Shown: positions 1-10,139 of the stretch, piece after piece | Layout: each line of letters begins with the position of its first letter | Numbering within the stretch: position 1 is the first letter of the stretch | From: Actinomycetales bacterium | Lineage (GTDB): Bacteria > Actinomycetota > Actinomycetes > Mycobacteriales > Micromonosporaceae | Direction: 5' to 3' | Assembly (NCBI GenBank): GCA_002919305.1 | Contig: PKFB01000060.1 | Coordinates: 62,001-126,000, forward strand | Length of the DNA: 64,000 nucleotides | The notes under the pieces: model-generated | Seen by the model: the letters and a program-made list of their open reading frames with translations, nothing else | Told to the model about the DNA's origin: nothing | Databases searched by the model: none | Made by a program: the position numbers and the translations under genes

Positions 1-225
1 GCGTCGGACGAGCTCGGCCTCGACCTCACGGTCAGTGAACTGACAGCCGACGAACACGGTGTCGGTCAGGTCTATGGTGCGGAGCGCGTCTTGGTCGAGG
101 TCGATTTTGAGGCCCTGCACGGTCAGTCCGGCGAGGCTGCCGGTGGCCAGGTGCGCCACCAGCTCCTCATGAGATTCGATCTCGTCCGGACTGTGGTCGA
201 TCGGTAATTCGGGGGGTGTGGACAC
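1..225 (-). CDS. Partial protein N-terminus, LOG-family-like
   Basis: An open frame of 75 codons starts with GTG at 225 and leaves the window at base 1. Visible motifs are an acidic stretch EIESHEELVAHL, then LAGLTVQGLKIDL and VFVGCQF. This layout resembles the N-terminal extension of actinobacterial LOG-type (cytokinin-riboside phosphoribohydrolase-like, formerly lysine decarboxylase) proteins, which carry a similar 'GxxVQGxDL...FLGC' segment before the Rossmann fold. The catalytic PGGxGTxxE motif would lie outside the window, so the assignment is an inference from a short stretch. Confidence 0.35.
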   Translation of the reverse strand, partial: MSTPPELPIDHSPDEIESHEELVAHLATGSLAGLTVQGLKIDLDQDALRTIDLTDTVFVGCQFTDREVEAELVRR

Positions 226-326
226 GGCCCCTATCGTGCCCACCCAGTGCCACCGCCACATCGGCGATCAGGGCCATGTCGGGTCACATCGTCGTCAGCG
301 AGCGGCCGTCATGGTGGGGGCGTGTG

Positions 327-899
327 TCATGCCGCTTTCCGGTAGGTGGTGACCGTCGCGCCCGTGGGGAAAGTACGGGTGTCGACGATGGTGAGCGGGA
401 GCGGTTCGAAGGGCCGTTCAAACAGCGGGATGCCCGTGCCAGCCAGCACCGGATAGCGCTTGATCATCAATTCGTCGATCTCTGGCAGGAGGAGGCCGGC
501 CAGTTTGGCGCCGCCGCAGAGCCAGATGTCCAAACCCTCCTGCTGCTTGAGTTCTCGGACGAAGGCCAGCGGATCGCTGGAGATGATCTCTACTTGCGGG
601 TCTTCGATGGTCAGGGTCCGTGAAAACACGTACTGCCGGAGATGGGCGTATGGGCTGGTGATGCCCTCGCTGAGGGCGGGTTCGTAGGTGCCGCGCCCCA
701 TCACAACCGTGTCGAATCGCAGGTTCGGGGCATCAGTGAGCCCGAACCTGGCGCGCAGGTGGGTCGGTACGGTCTCGGGCTGCTCGGCGTTGAGGGCCGT
801 CAGCATGTCGAAGTCCAGCGGGAAGAAGTCGAATTCTCCGGCGGGACCAGCGATGAAGCCATCGATGGTGGTGGCGACGTAGTAGATCAGCTTACGCAT
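327..899 (-). CDS. Dihydrofolate reductase family protein (RibD C-terminal-like)
   Basis: This 190-residue protein has the fold signature of RibD-C/DHFR-like reductases: an N-terminal beta strand with the SxDG-type turn (YYVATTIDGFIAGP, about residues 6-19), the central VMGRGTYE motif (about 67-74) and the late LCGGAKLAGLLLPEIDEL motif. Such stand-alone proteins bind NADPH, but their substrates are mostly unknown. GAGG-type sequence 8 nt upstream supports the ATG at 899. A cluster of palindromes (911-972) lies directly upstream, so expression is probably repressor-controlled. It is not likely to be the folate-pathway DHFR. Confidence 0.82.
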   Translation of the reverse strand: MRKLIYYVATTIDGFIAGPAGEFDFFPLDFDMLTALNAEQPETVPTHLRARFGLTDAPNLRFDTVVMGRGTYEPALSEGITSPYAHLRQYVFSRTLTIEDPQVEIISSDPLAFVRELKQQEGLDIWLCGGAKLAGLLLPEIDELMIKRYPVLAGTGIPLFERPFEPLPLTIVDTRTFPTGATVTTYRKAA

Positions 900-910
900 A
901 TCGGGACCTC

Positions 911-972
911 GTAGTGCTACAGGTGAAGTACTTCAGATGAAGTGATACGACCGTAGTACTACACTTGAAGTG
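911..972. promoter_or_regulatory. Palindrome cluster, probable operator
   Basis: Within 62 bp there are several dyads: GAAGTACTTC (925-934), ACTTCA-GA-TGAAGT (930-943), GTAGTACTAC (953-962) and CACTT-G-AAGTG (962-972). TGAAGTGAT also occurs as a direct repeat (938-946 and 966-974). The cluster sits between the reductase start (899) and a divergent short ORF (973), the position expected for an operator. The cognate regulator is not evident in the window. Confidence 0.6.
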
Positions 973-1053
973 ATGTCAATCGAGAAGCGCCAGGCGGACG
1001 CGTCAGAACTCTTTCCGGAGAACTCTTCTCGGCAGGCGTCGCTCGAAAGCTGA
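973..1053 (+). pseudogene. 26-codon ORF, possible remnant of a divergent regulator
   Basis: TACACT at 960-965 sits 7 nt before an ATG at 973, the spacing of a leaderless promoter. The ORF starts MSIEKRQADASELF and ends after 26 codons. The first eight residues resemble the start of many TetR regulators, but nothing further matches a helix-turn-helix in any frame. It may be a truncated regulator gene or a chance ORF. Confidence 0.22.
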
Positions 1054-1151
1054 TCTCGTCAGAGGCGCGGTGAACCTGTGATTGACGCAGTGTGACTGCT
1101 TATAACGCGACAGCGACGAATATGGGCGCGTCCGATATCGAGGCGCATAGC

Positions 1152-1188
1152 GCTGCGGCCCACGTCCGCGATGGACATGGGCCGCAGC
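1152..1188. terminator. Strong hairpin in a gene-free interval
   Basis: An 11-bp perfect stem (1152-1162 with 1178-1188) continues inward with 4 more pairs (1164-1167 with 1173-1176) and closes on a 5-nt loop. No T tract follows. The surrounding 1054-1356 interval shows no other credible gene; an ORF running 1092-1406 overlaps the DUF3151 start and has no coding signature. Confidence 0.45.
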
Positions 1189-1356
1189 AGTACCGGTCCT
1201 GGGGAGGCTCCGGACTTCTCCAGTATCTACTATCCCTGCACGCCCGTTACGACCGGTGGGGTGAAATGAGCCTCAACCAACCGGGCGATACTGGCTGTTC
1301 GTCTCCGGGACAGGTCATGATCCCCAGAAAGCTACGCGGGGGAGGAGAATATTCCT

Positions 1357-1779
1357 ATGACCATGCAGAACCTGCTTCCGGAGCCGCCACCCACGCTGCT
1401 GGCTGACCAGCCCGAGGCGCGGGAGGCGTTGACAAAGACCCTGGAGGCGGAGGCTGATCCCGCGGAGGTCGCGGCCCGTTACCCGGCTTACTGTGCGGCC
1501 TGGGCGACGCTCGCGGAACGTGCCTTGGCGGCTGGTCAGATTATCCAGGCATACGCGTACGCCCGGACGGGCTACCACCGTGGTCTGGACCAGCTGCGTA
1601 AAAGCGGCTGGCGTGGGCACGGCCCAGTGCCGTGGTCACATGAACCGAACCAGGGTTTTCTGCGCAGCCTCAACGCGTTGGGACGTGCCGCCGCTCAGAT
1701 TGGCGAGTCTGACGAGGCAGCCCGGTGCGCGCAGTTCCTGCGGGACTGCGATCCGGCCGCGGCTGACGCGCTGTCCTGA
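1357..1779 (+). CDS. DUF3151 family protein
   Basis: This 140-residue cytosolic protein matches the actinobacterial DUF3151 family along its length. Hallmarks are the PPPTLL start, DPAEVAARYPAYCAAWATLAE, AYAYARTGYHRGLDQLRKSG and the motif GHGPVPWSHEPNQGFLR, followed by two alpha-helical segments resembling a TPR. Function is unknown. In many actinomycetes the gene lies beside fructose-bisphosphate aldolase; here no fba is seen upstream. A GGGGGAGGAG ribosome site ends about 10 nt before ATG 1357. Confidence 0.93.
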   Translation: MTMQNLLPEPPPTLLADQPEAREALTKTLEAEADPAEVAARYPAYCAAWATLAERALAAGQIIQAYAYARTGYHRGLDQLRKSGWRGHGPVPWSHEPNQGFLRSLNALGRAAAQIGESDEAARCAQFLRDCDPAAADALS

Positions 1780-2012
1780 GGCGACGCGCCAGCAACGGCC
1801 ACCGGTAACGGTCAGGTACGGACTACACAGACCAGAACCGGTTACCCGCTCCTTATAAGCCTCCTGTAAGCCGGGAGTCGGCACCGCCCATACGGGCCTT
1901 TGAACGGCCTTGCTGTCGTCTGATGCGGAGGTGGGCCGCCGAACCGTATCTGTTGGTGGCAGGCCCGGGCGGATGACGCGCCCAGGGCAGTGAACAAGAC
2001 GATGTCAGCCGC

Positions 2013-2058
2013 GCCGGTGGGGACCGGGCACATCCCCACCGGCTTTGTATTGCTTTGT
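2013..2058 (+). terminator. Rho-independent terminator
   Basis: The 11-bp stem GCCGGTGGGGA / TCCCCACCGGC (2013-2023 with 2033-2043) has a 9-nt loop and is followed by a T-rich run (2044-2058). It closes the plus-strand transcript carrying DUF3151 and faces the end of the minus-strand ParA-like gene. The interval 1780-2012 holds nothing else recognisable. Confidence 0.8.
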
Positions 2059-2069
2059 ATCGAGGCGGA

Positions 2070-4415
2070 TCACAATCCTTCGGCGACCGCTGAGGCGATC
2101 TTCAACCAGGCGTCTTTGGTCGCCTGCGACAGCAGGCCGTAACGGATCGGTTCTCCGGAGTCCAGCAGCCTTTCGTACGGAGCCAGCAGGACCGCGCGGG
2201 TCCGTGCCGAGAAGTGACGCTGGATCGCCGGAAGGTCGATGTCTTTACGGCTAGGGGGCATGGACACCACCGTCACCGCTCGACGGACCAGCTGGTACCG
2301 CCCGGTCTGCTCCAGGTGGTCGAGCATCCGCGCCGCGGTCTCCGCCGAGTCATTACGAGCCGACATGGTGACCACCAGCTGGTCGGTGGCGTCGATGGCG
2401 GCCTGCCAGTTCTCGGCGCGAACGTTGTTACCGGTATCGACGACGATCAACTTGTAGAAGCGGCTGACCACTTCCCGGATGTCCCGGAACGCCAACGCGG
2501 TTAGCATCTCACCGGCGGTTGCGGACTCGTCGCTGGCAAGGACGTCGAACATCGCCTCGCCCTGCGCCCGCACATACTGCGACAGGTCACCGACCCGCCC
2601 GCTGGGGCCACGGAAGTGATCCAGGTCGCGTAGCAGGTCGCGGACCGTCCGGTTGTGGAAGTCCTGCTGAGCCCGCATTCCGAGCGTTCCCTGGGTTTCG
2701 TTGTTGTCCCAGGCCAGGACGTAGCCACCCCGCTTCTGGCCGAACGTCATCGCCAGCATCAGCACCGCGACGGTTTTACCGGCGCCCCCCTTGGGGTTGA
2801 CCACGGTGACCTGGCGCAGCCCACCGAAGTTACGGCGCACCATCTCGACCGCACGGAAGTAGTCCTGCTCCTTGCGGCTAGGACCCAGCCGGATCAGCCC
2901 CAGCGTGGTTTTACGGATCGCGGCGCGTACCCCCATCCGCGCCACCGGTTCCACCGGACGGGCGGCACGCCGCTTGGCGAATTCCTCGGCGGTGGGGGTC
3001 GGCGTCGTTCCTGAAGGGGGTGTGCTCGCCAGCGGGCCGTACAGGTTCCCCGAGTAGGGGGCCGGACCGGTGGGGGCGGGGGACGGCCCAGGAGTGGACG
3101 GCCCAGTGGTGGACGGCCACGAAGGCACCCCAGGAGGAGGCCCGCTGTTGGACGGGCTCACTCCGGCGGTGGGGTTCGGATAAGCGGGCTGGGGCGCCGC
3201 GGCCCCTACCGGGGGTACGGGGCCAGCCGGACCAGCCCCGGGAACAGGACCCTCCCCGGCCAGGGGACCTGGCACGGTCGAGGACGGCGGGGTGTCCGGC
3301 CCGCTGTCCGGAGGCGGAGGCCACGGGCCGACGGAAGAGGCGGTCGGGCTGGGTGCCCATGGGTGGTTGGCGGGGCCGGTCGAGGTAGGAGCCGGCCACG
3401 GCGGCGGGCCCCCCAGGGCGGGCTGGCCGGGCGGCGCCGATGAGGGTGGGCTCGACACCGGGGGCGCCGACGATGGCGGTCCGGAAACCGGCGGCCCAGA
3501 GATCGGTGGTCCGGAGACCGGCGGGGCCGATGAGGGAGGACTTGAAATCGGAGCCGCTGATGACGGCGGAGACGAGACCGGAGGTGACACGGCCGGTGAC
3601 TCCGGGCCGGTCGAGGCCGGACTCGACGGAGGCGGCGGCCACGGCGGTGGTGCCCCCAGCGACGGGCTCGGTCCCGCTTGGGTATCCGATGGCGTCGGGC
3701 TAGGGGAAGAAGAGCCAGAGGACTGAGGAGCGGAACCACCCGGCGTAGCGACGTCGGGAACTCCTGCCCCCGGGAAGGCGGCAGGAGCCGGATTCGGTGC
3801 CTCCTCTAGAGGGCTTCCCACCGCTGTGGGGCCGCCTCCCTCCATGGGGGGTGGGGCCCACGGGGACCGCGGCTGTGGGATGGGCGCCGTGTCAAGGCTG
3901 GGCGGCGGTGCCGGAGCGGGAGATTCAGCCGGAGGGAACGTGGGGCTAGAGGGTGGGGGACCGAACGGTGGGGGGAAGCCAGTGGGACCGGCCCAGCCGG
4001 AGGGCGTCGGATCAGCACCGGGGACAGGCCCTGGAGCACCAGGGGCCGGCCCGGGAGTCACCGGGCCGGTAGGGGCGGCAGAGCCAAAGCCGGGATCGGC
4101 AGCGTCGCTTCCCATACCCGATCCTGAGGAGGGAGCGGGCGGGGTCGGCGAGGGCAGAGGAGTGAGCACACTGGTCGGTTCCGCCATCGGATTCTCGGAA
4201 TCGACCGGCGTACCGGCGGAGAAATTGAACCCGCTGCCAGGCTTGGGTGGACGCGCCGAGGCTTCCTCGATCGGGGGCCAGATCAGATCATCATCGGAGT
4301 TGTCGTCACCATACGGCGTCAGGTGGTGCGGCTGCGACGAGCCCGCCGGGTACGCCGGTCCAAACGCCGGATCGTGACCACGCTGCGGTTCAGTGCGGGA
4401 GTCCTCCACGCGCAC
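2070..4415 (-). CDS. Pro-rich protein with C-terminal ParA/MinD-like ATPase
   Basis: 781 residues. Positions 1-50 are acidic/polar, 60-480 are a Pro/Gly/Ser low-complexity region containing tandem PPVSGPPSSAPP-type units, and about 490-781 are a SIMIBI ATPase. The deviant Walker A NPKGGAGKT occupies residues 540-548, with K542 as the signature lysine and K547 in the P-loop. A DTGNN motif supplies the Walker B/switch region. Family members couple ATP hydrolysis to positioning of cargo; mycobacterial EspI, linked to type VII secretion, has the same Pro-rich-plus-ParA layout. No secretion genes are visible nearby. The start may be GTG 4415 or the in-frame GTG at 4409. Confidence 0.8.
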   Translation of the reverse strand: MRVEDSRTEPQRGHDPAFGPAYPAGSSQPHHLTPYGDDNSDDDLIWPPIEEASARPPKPGSGFNFSAGTPVDSENPMAEPTSVLTPLPSPTPPAPSSGSGMGSDAADPGFGSAAPTGPVTPGPAPGAPGPVPGADPTPSGWAGPTGFPPPFGPPPSSPTFPPAESPAPAPPPSLDTAPIPQPRSPWAPPPMEGGGPTAVGSPLEEAPNPAPAAFPGAGVPDVATPGGSAPQSSGSSSPSPTPSDTQAGPSPSLGAPPPWPPPPSSPASTGPESPAVSPPVSSPPSSAAPISSPPSSAPPVSGPPISGPPVSGPPSSAPPVSSPPSSAPPGQPALGGPPPWPAPTSTGPANHPWAPSPTASSVGPWPPPPDSGPDTPPSSTVPGPLAGEGPVPGAGPAGPVPPVGAAAPQPAYPNPTAGVSPSNSGPPPGVPSWPSTTGPSTPGPSPAPTGPAPYSGNLYGPLASTPPSGTTPTPTAEEFAKRRAARPVEPVARMGVRAAIRKTTLGLIRLGPSRKEQDYFRAVEMVRRNFGGLRQVTVVNPKGGAGKTVAVLMLAMTFGQKRGGYVLAWDNNETQGTLGMRAQQDFHNRTVRDLLRDLDHFRGPSGRVGDLSQYVRAQGEAMFDVLASDESATAGEMLTALAFRDIREVVSRFYKLIVVDTGNNVRAENWQAAIDATDQLVVTMSARNDSAETAARMLDHLEQTGRYQLVRRAVTVVSMPPSRKDIDLPAIQRHFSARTRAVLLAPYERLLDSGEPIRYGLLSQATKDAWLKIASAVAEGL

Positions 4416-4466
4416 CCCCTGTCGTAGTTCGAAGCACGAAACTCCGTTTGGGAATCACAGTAGTCC

Positions 4467-6841
<2,375 letters not shown>

Positions 6842-6856
6842 GACTCCCTCTCGGCT

Positions 6857-6878
6857 CCGTGATCAAGGATGATCACGG
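6857..6878. terminator. Bidirectional terminator hairpin
   Basis: CCGTGATCA (6857-6865) pairs with TGATCACGG (6870-6878) around a 4-nt loop. It sits between the converging ends of purA and the MFS gene and overlaps the last codons of the latter. Confidence 0.6.
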
Positions 6879-8195
6879 TTGGCGGAGGGTGGCTTCGGGA
6901 CGCGGCGGCCCGGTGGTCGGGCAGGCGGCGGGGGAAGGCACTCGGGTGGGGACGCGGAGCGCGAGGTAGACGCCCGCCGCGGCGAGCAGCGCCCCACCCG
7001 CGACCCACCACGCGGCGGTCGGTGCGACCGAGGAGGCCAGGTACGCCAGGCTGAACGCGCCGACCACGCCGCCGCCTTGGAGCGCGAGCGAGTCCACCGA
7101 CAGGATCGTGGCGCGCTCGCTGGAGGAGATCCGGTCGTGCAGCAGCTCTGACCGCACCGGCGACACGATTCCTAGTCCGATGAAGAGGCCGGCGTACGCG
7201 CCGACGGCGATCGCGATGCCGGCCGCGCCGGACAGTCCACCCGACGCCGCCAGCCCCAGCATGGACAACGCCGCTATGGCCGCGCCGACGGCCGCAGTGG
7301 CCTGCAGGGATAGGCGGTCCGCCAGCCACGGGCTCAGCGTCGAACCGAGGGCCGAGGCAGCGAATCCAACCGTGGTCGCCACCCCGTACGCCAGACCCGC
7401 GGTGGTCGCGTCGTCGGTGAGGTCGGCCATTCGGAGCGGAGTGAACGTCTCCACCGCGTACAGGGCCAGTCCGCTGACCGCGACCGTGAGCAGGAGGCGC
7501 CGCAGGACGGAGTCGCCAAGACCGAGCTGGAGGCCGTGGGCGACCGTGGCGGGTACGCCTCGGAGCAGGTCTTTCCAGCCGACCGGTGTGGGCTCCGTGC
7601 GGGGCGGCTCCGGCATGGCGGTCACCGCGACCACCAGGAGTGTCAGCGACACCGCGGCGGCGAGCAGCATCGGCACCGCGAGCGGAACGAGGAAACCATC
7701 GTCGGGGAGCGGGACCAGGAAGGGGATCGCACCGCCGATGACGGTGCCGACCGCGAGCGCGACGGAGCCGGCGGCGTGTCCCTGGGACAGGCCCTGCCGC
7801 AGCGATGCGGTGGCGTCTGCGGCGCGTACGGTGTCGACGTACCAGGCCTCGGCCGACCCGCTGGATAACGCGCGGGCCACCCCTTTGAGGACAACCGCCG
7901 TGAGGAACAGCCACGTTGCGGTGGCGAACGCCAGTCCGATGGCGCTCAGCGCTCCGAGCAGCGCGGACGCCGCGATCACACCGCGCCGGCCGATCACATC
8001 CGAGACTCCACCGGTGGGCAGCTCCAGCGCCGTCACCACTACGCCGTGGGTGACCATCACGAGGCTGATCGTCGCGATGTCGGCGCCGCGGGCGGCGAGT
8101 AACAGGACCATGGTCGCCATCTGCAGCCCGGGTGCGAGCCAGAGGAGGGCGCTGACCGCCACGAAGCGGCGACGCGCCGCGGTCGCGGTGATCAT
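6873..8195 (-). CDS. MFS transporter (probable drug efflux)
   Basis: 440 residues with about 12 hydrophobic helices. The motif PTGGVSDVIGRRGVI (about residues 61-75) in the loop between helices 2 and 3 is the MFS motif A (GxxxDxxGRR). The protein most resembles the proton-driven multidrug efflux permeases paired with winged-helix repressors. The start codon overlaps the stop of the upstream regulator (ATGA, 8192-8195), so the two are translationally coupled. Substrate cannot be told from sequence. Confidence 0.87.
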   Translation of the reverse strand: MITATAARRRFVAVSALLWLAPGLQMATMVLLLAARGADIATISLVMVTHGVVVTALELPTGGVSDVIGRRGVIAASALLGALSAIGLAFATATWLFLTAVVLKGVARALSSGSAEAWYVDTVRAADATASLRQGLSQGHAAGSVALAVGTVIGGAIPFLVPLPDDGFLVPLAVPMLLAAAVSLTLLVVAVTAMPEPPRTEPTPVGWKDLLRGVPATVAHGLQLGLGDSVLRRLLLTVAVSGLALYAVETFTPLRMADLTDDATTAGLAYGVATTVGFAASALGSTLSPWLADRLSLQATAAVGAAIAALSMLGLAASGGLSGAAGIAIAVGAYAGLFIGLGIVSPVRSELLHDRISSSERATILSVDSLALQGGGVVGAFSLAYLASSVAPTAAWWVAGGALLAAAGVYLALRVPTRVPSPAACPTTGPPRPEATLRQP

Positions 8196-8800
8196 TCCGG
8201 GTGGCCTTGGAACGGGTGGGCGGAGAGGAACAGGTAGACCTGTTCGGCGTCGGGGGCGTCGGCGCTTCGTGCGGCGTACTCCTCGACCAGCTCCTTGATG
8301 CGGTCAATGAGTGTGGTCAGGTCCGCCGGGGTGAGGCGAACGACGAAGTCGTTCATCCCGGCCGCGTCGATCCACTCCCGGCTCCAGGCGCCGGCCTCGG
8401 CGGCGGCCTCGAAGCGACGAGCGGTGGCGGCGGCCAGTTCACGTTGCCGCTCCCGCATGAATTTGGCGGCTTCCCGGCCCTCCGGATCCTCGATGAAGTC
8501 CGAATCGCGCCAGCTGGTGTAGCGGTGTCGGGCGCGCCATCGTCGCTCTCGGGCGTTGGGTTGCTCTGGGTCTTCTTCGATGAAGCCGTACCGGGCCAGC
8601 TGGCGCAGGTGGTAGCTGGTGGAGCCGCTGCTCTCGCCGAACTCGCGCGCGAGCTGGCTGGCGGTGGCGGGGCCGTTGATGCGGAGCGCGCCGAGTAGGC
8701 GGACGCGCAATGGGTGTGCTACGGCTTTCAGGCTGGCGATATCGCGGACTGTGATGATGTCGTTGCGTTCCGGCGGATCTGGGGGCGGGTTTTGGTTCAT
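8192..8800 (-). CDS. ArsR-like winged-helix transcriptional regulator
   Basis: 202 residues from ATG 8800. A winged HTH lies at about residues 15-85 (LKAVAHPLRVRLLGALRI, then SQLAREFGESSGSTSYHLRQL as recognition region), followed by a long helical C-terminal ligand or dimer domain. The open frame extends upstream, but that extension would translate the operator itself, so ATG 8800 is preferred. The promoter TTGCAA-17-TACGCT (8835-8807 read on the minus strand) ends 6 nt before the ATG, indicating a leaderless mRNA. It probably represses itself and the coupled MFS pump. Confidence 0.87.
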   Translation of the reverse strand: MNQNPPPDPPERNDIITVRDIASLKAVAHPLRVRLLGALRINGPATASQLAREFGESSGSTSYHLRQLARYGFIEEDPEQPNARERRWRARHRYTSWRDSDFIEDPEGREAAKFMRERQRELAAATARRFEAAAEAGAWSREWIDAAGMNDFVVRLTPADLTTLIDRIKELVEEYAARSADAPDAEQVYLFLSAHPFQGHPE

Positions 8801-8817
8801 GCGGTCAGCGTACGGTT

Positions 8818-8847
8818 GCAAAGAAATCTTTGCAAAGAAATCTTTGC
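8818..8847 (-). promoter_or_regulatory. Two overlapping palindromic operators over the promoter
   Basis: GCAAAGAAATCTTTGC occurs twice, at 8818-8833 and 8832-8847, sharing GC. Each copy is a GCAAAGA-NN-TCTTTGC dyad. The repeats span the -35 (8830-8835) and spacer of the predicted promoter, so a bound repressor would block polymerase. Autoregulation by the adjacent winged-helix protein is the simplest reading. Confidence 0.8.
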
Positions 8848-8896
8848 GGTACGCGCGTGCGTTTTCCTCCTGACGGGCATTAGGCCATCTCACGTG

Positions 8897-8916
8897 CGTG
8901 AAGCGCGTACTTCACG
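8897..8916. repeat. Inverted repeat CGTGAAG-6-CTTCACG
   Basis: A perfect 7-bp dyad (8897-8903 with 8910-8916) lies between the AraC gene stop and the winged-helix gene promoter. A weaker CTTCA/TGAAG pair follows at about 8931-8946. It could be an operator or part of the AraC gene's transcription end. Confidence 0.4.
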
Positions 8917-8948
8917 TACTTTGTGTCGTGCTTCATGCGGCGTGAAGG

Positions 8949-9905
8949 TCATGCGGACACTTCCGTGCGGGCTGAGGCGAGACGGGCCCGGCGGTACTCG
9001 CCGGGGGTCTGCCCGCTCCAGTTCCGGAACGCGAGATGGAGCCCGGTGCTTGACCCGTAGCCAACCCGTGCGGCGATCGCGTCATGGGTGAGGGAGGTCT
9101 CGCCGAGCAGCCGCGCCGCTTCCTGCAGCCGCCGGTTCATCAGGTGGCGCATGGGAGCCTCGCCGACGAGGCGCCGAAACGTCGCCGCGAATGCCGAGCG
9201 GGACATGCCCGCCTCCGCGGCGAGCGACTCTAAGGTCCACGGCTCGGCGTACCGGGTGTGGATGGCGAACAGCACGCGGCTGATCGCGGGGTGCCGCATC
9301 GCCCGCACCAGCGGCGTGTTCTGCGCCGAGTAGTCGAGCGCCACACGCAGCGCGAGCACGAAAACTAACTCAAACGCCCGCAGCGCCACCAGGCGTCCAC
9401 CCGCACGTATGTGATCCCACTCCGCGGCGAGCTCCCGTAAGGTGCCCGCGAGCAGCGGTTCCGCCGCCACCGTGGCGGCGTCGAGGACTAAAACCGGCGG
9501 TAAGGCCCGGTACAGCGGAGCGGCCGCGGCTCGGTCGTACCGCAGTCCGCCACACAGCATCGTGGTGACTGCGCCAGCGCCGTCGATCGTGACCACGCGC
9601 ATCGTGTCCGGTGGGCGCTGGGGAAGTAACTGGGAGAGCGGAATCGTGGGCCGTCCTGGCCGGTCGCCCAGCCGGTGGCCGGTGCCATGGGGGAAGAGAG
9701 CGAGGTCACCGGTCCGCAACGTTAACGGCGCGGTTCCGGGCAGCTCCACCACGCAGGATCCTTCCCGGACGAAGTGGAGGAGGGCGCCGTTCTCATGAGC
9801 TCCGGCGACACCCCAGGGGGCCCGCGCCGTCCAGTGGCTGTGAAAAACACCGTGGAGGCGCAGCGGAGCGAGCAGCTCACTCAGGAGGTCCACATCGGTA
9901 TCCAT
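8949..9905 (-). CDS. AraC-family transcriptional regulator with cupin-type sensor
   Basis: 318 residues. Residues 1-200 form a cupin-like ligand domain (the AraC_binding_2/cupin_6 type: GVFHSHWTARAPWG, then LFPHGTGHRLG). Residues about 210-310 carry the double HTH: LESLAAEAGMSRSAFAATFRRLVGEAP for the first helix-turn-helix and IAARVGYGSSTGLHLAFRNWSGQTPGEYRR for the second, with the P-x-x-Y-R-R ending typical of the family. The promoter region upstream (9906-9960) is strikingly AT-rich and no ribosome site precedes the ATG. Its targets are unknown. Confidence 0.9.
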   Translation of the reverse strand: MDTDVDLLSELLAPLRLHGVFHSHWTARAPWGVAGAHENGALLHFVREGSCVVELPGTAPLTLRTGDLALFPHGTGHRLGDRPGRPTIPLSQLLPQRPPDTMRVVTIDGAGAVTTMLCGGLRYDRAAAAPLYRALPPVLVLDAATVAAEPLLAGTLRELAAEWDHIRAGGRLVALRAFELVFVLALRVALDYSAQNTPLVRAMRHPAISRVLFAIHTRYAEPWTLESLAAEAGMSRSAFAATFRRLVGEAPMRHLMNRRLQEAARLLGETSLTHDAIAARVGYGSSTGLHLAFRNWSGQTPGEYRRARLASARTEVSA

Positions 9906-10032
9906 GGATGATCATTAATTAAATGAAAAATAAAACTTTACGGATAGTACCTCCCATTGTCACCGAATTATGCGTCATGAGTGAAACAGAGGGAGATGTG
10001 GGAGGGGACGAGTTTGAAGTCGACGTCTCAGA

Positions 10033-10114
10033 CGGCTGATTCGGTGGGCCTGGCGACGCGGGGCATGAACCCGGCGCTTCGCCGGTTCCGCCTCAGCCAC
10101 AACCGAATCAGCCG
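10033..10114. repeat. 13-bp inverted repeat downstream of the glycerophosphodiesterase gene
   Basis: CGGCTGATTCGGT (10033-10045) is exactly complementary to ACCGAATCAGCCG (10102-10114), with 56 nt between. It lies 3' of the minus-strand phosphodiesterase gene and may be a structured transcript end. Nothing else is seen in 9961-10139. Confidence 0.4.
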
Positions 10115-10139
10115 CCCGACCTATCCCCGGTTTCTCTGG

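Noticed and set aside
3292-3726. A Gly-rich plus-strand ORF opposite the Pro-rich arm of the ParA-like protein
   Set aside because: Gly-rich is simply the antisense of Pro codons; the minus-strand frame continues into an intact ATPase.
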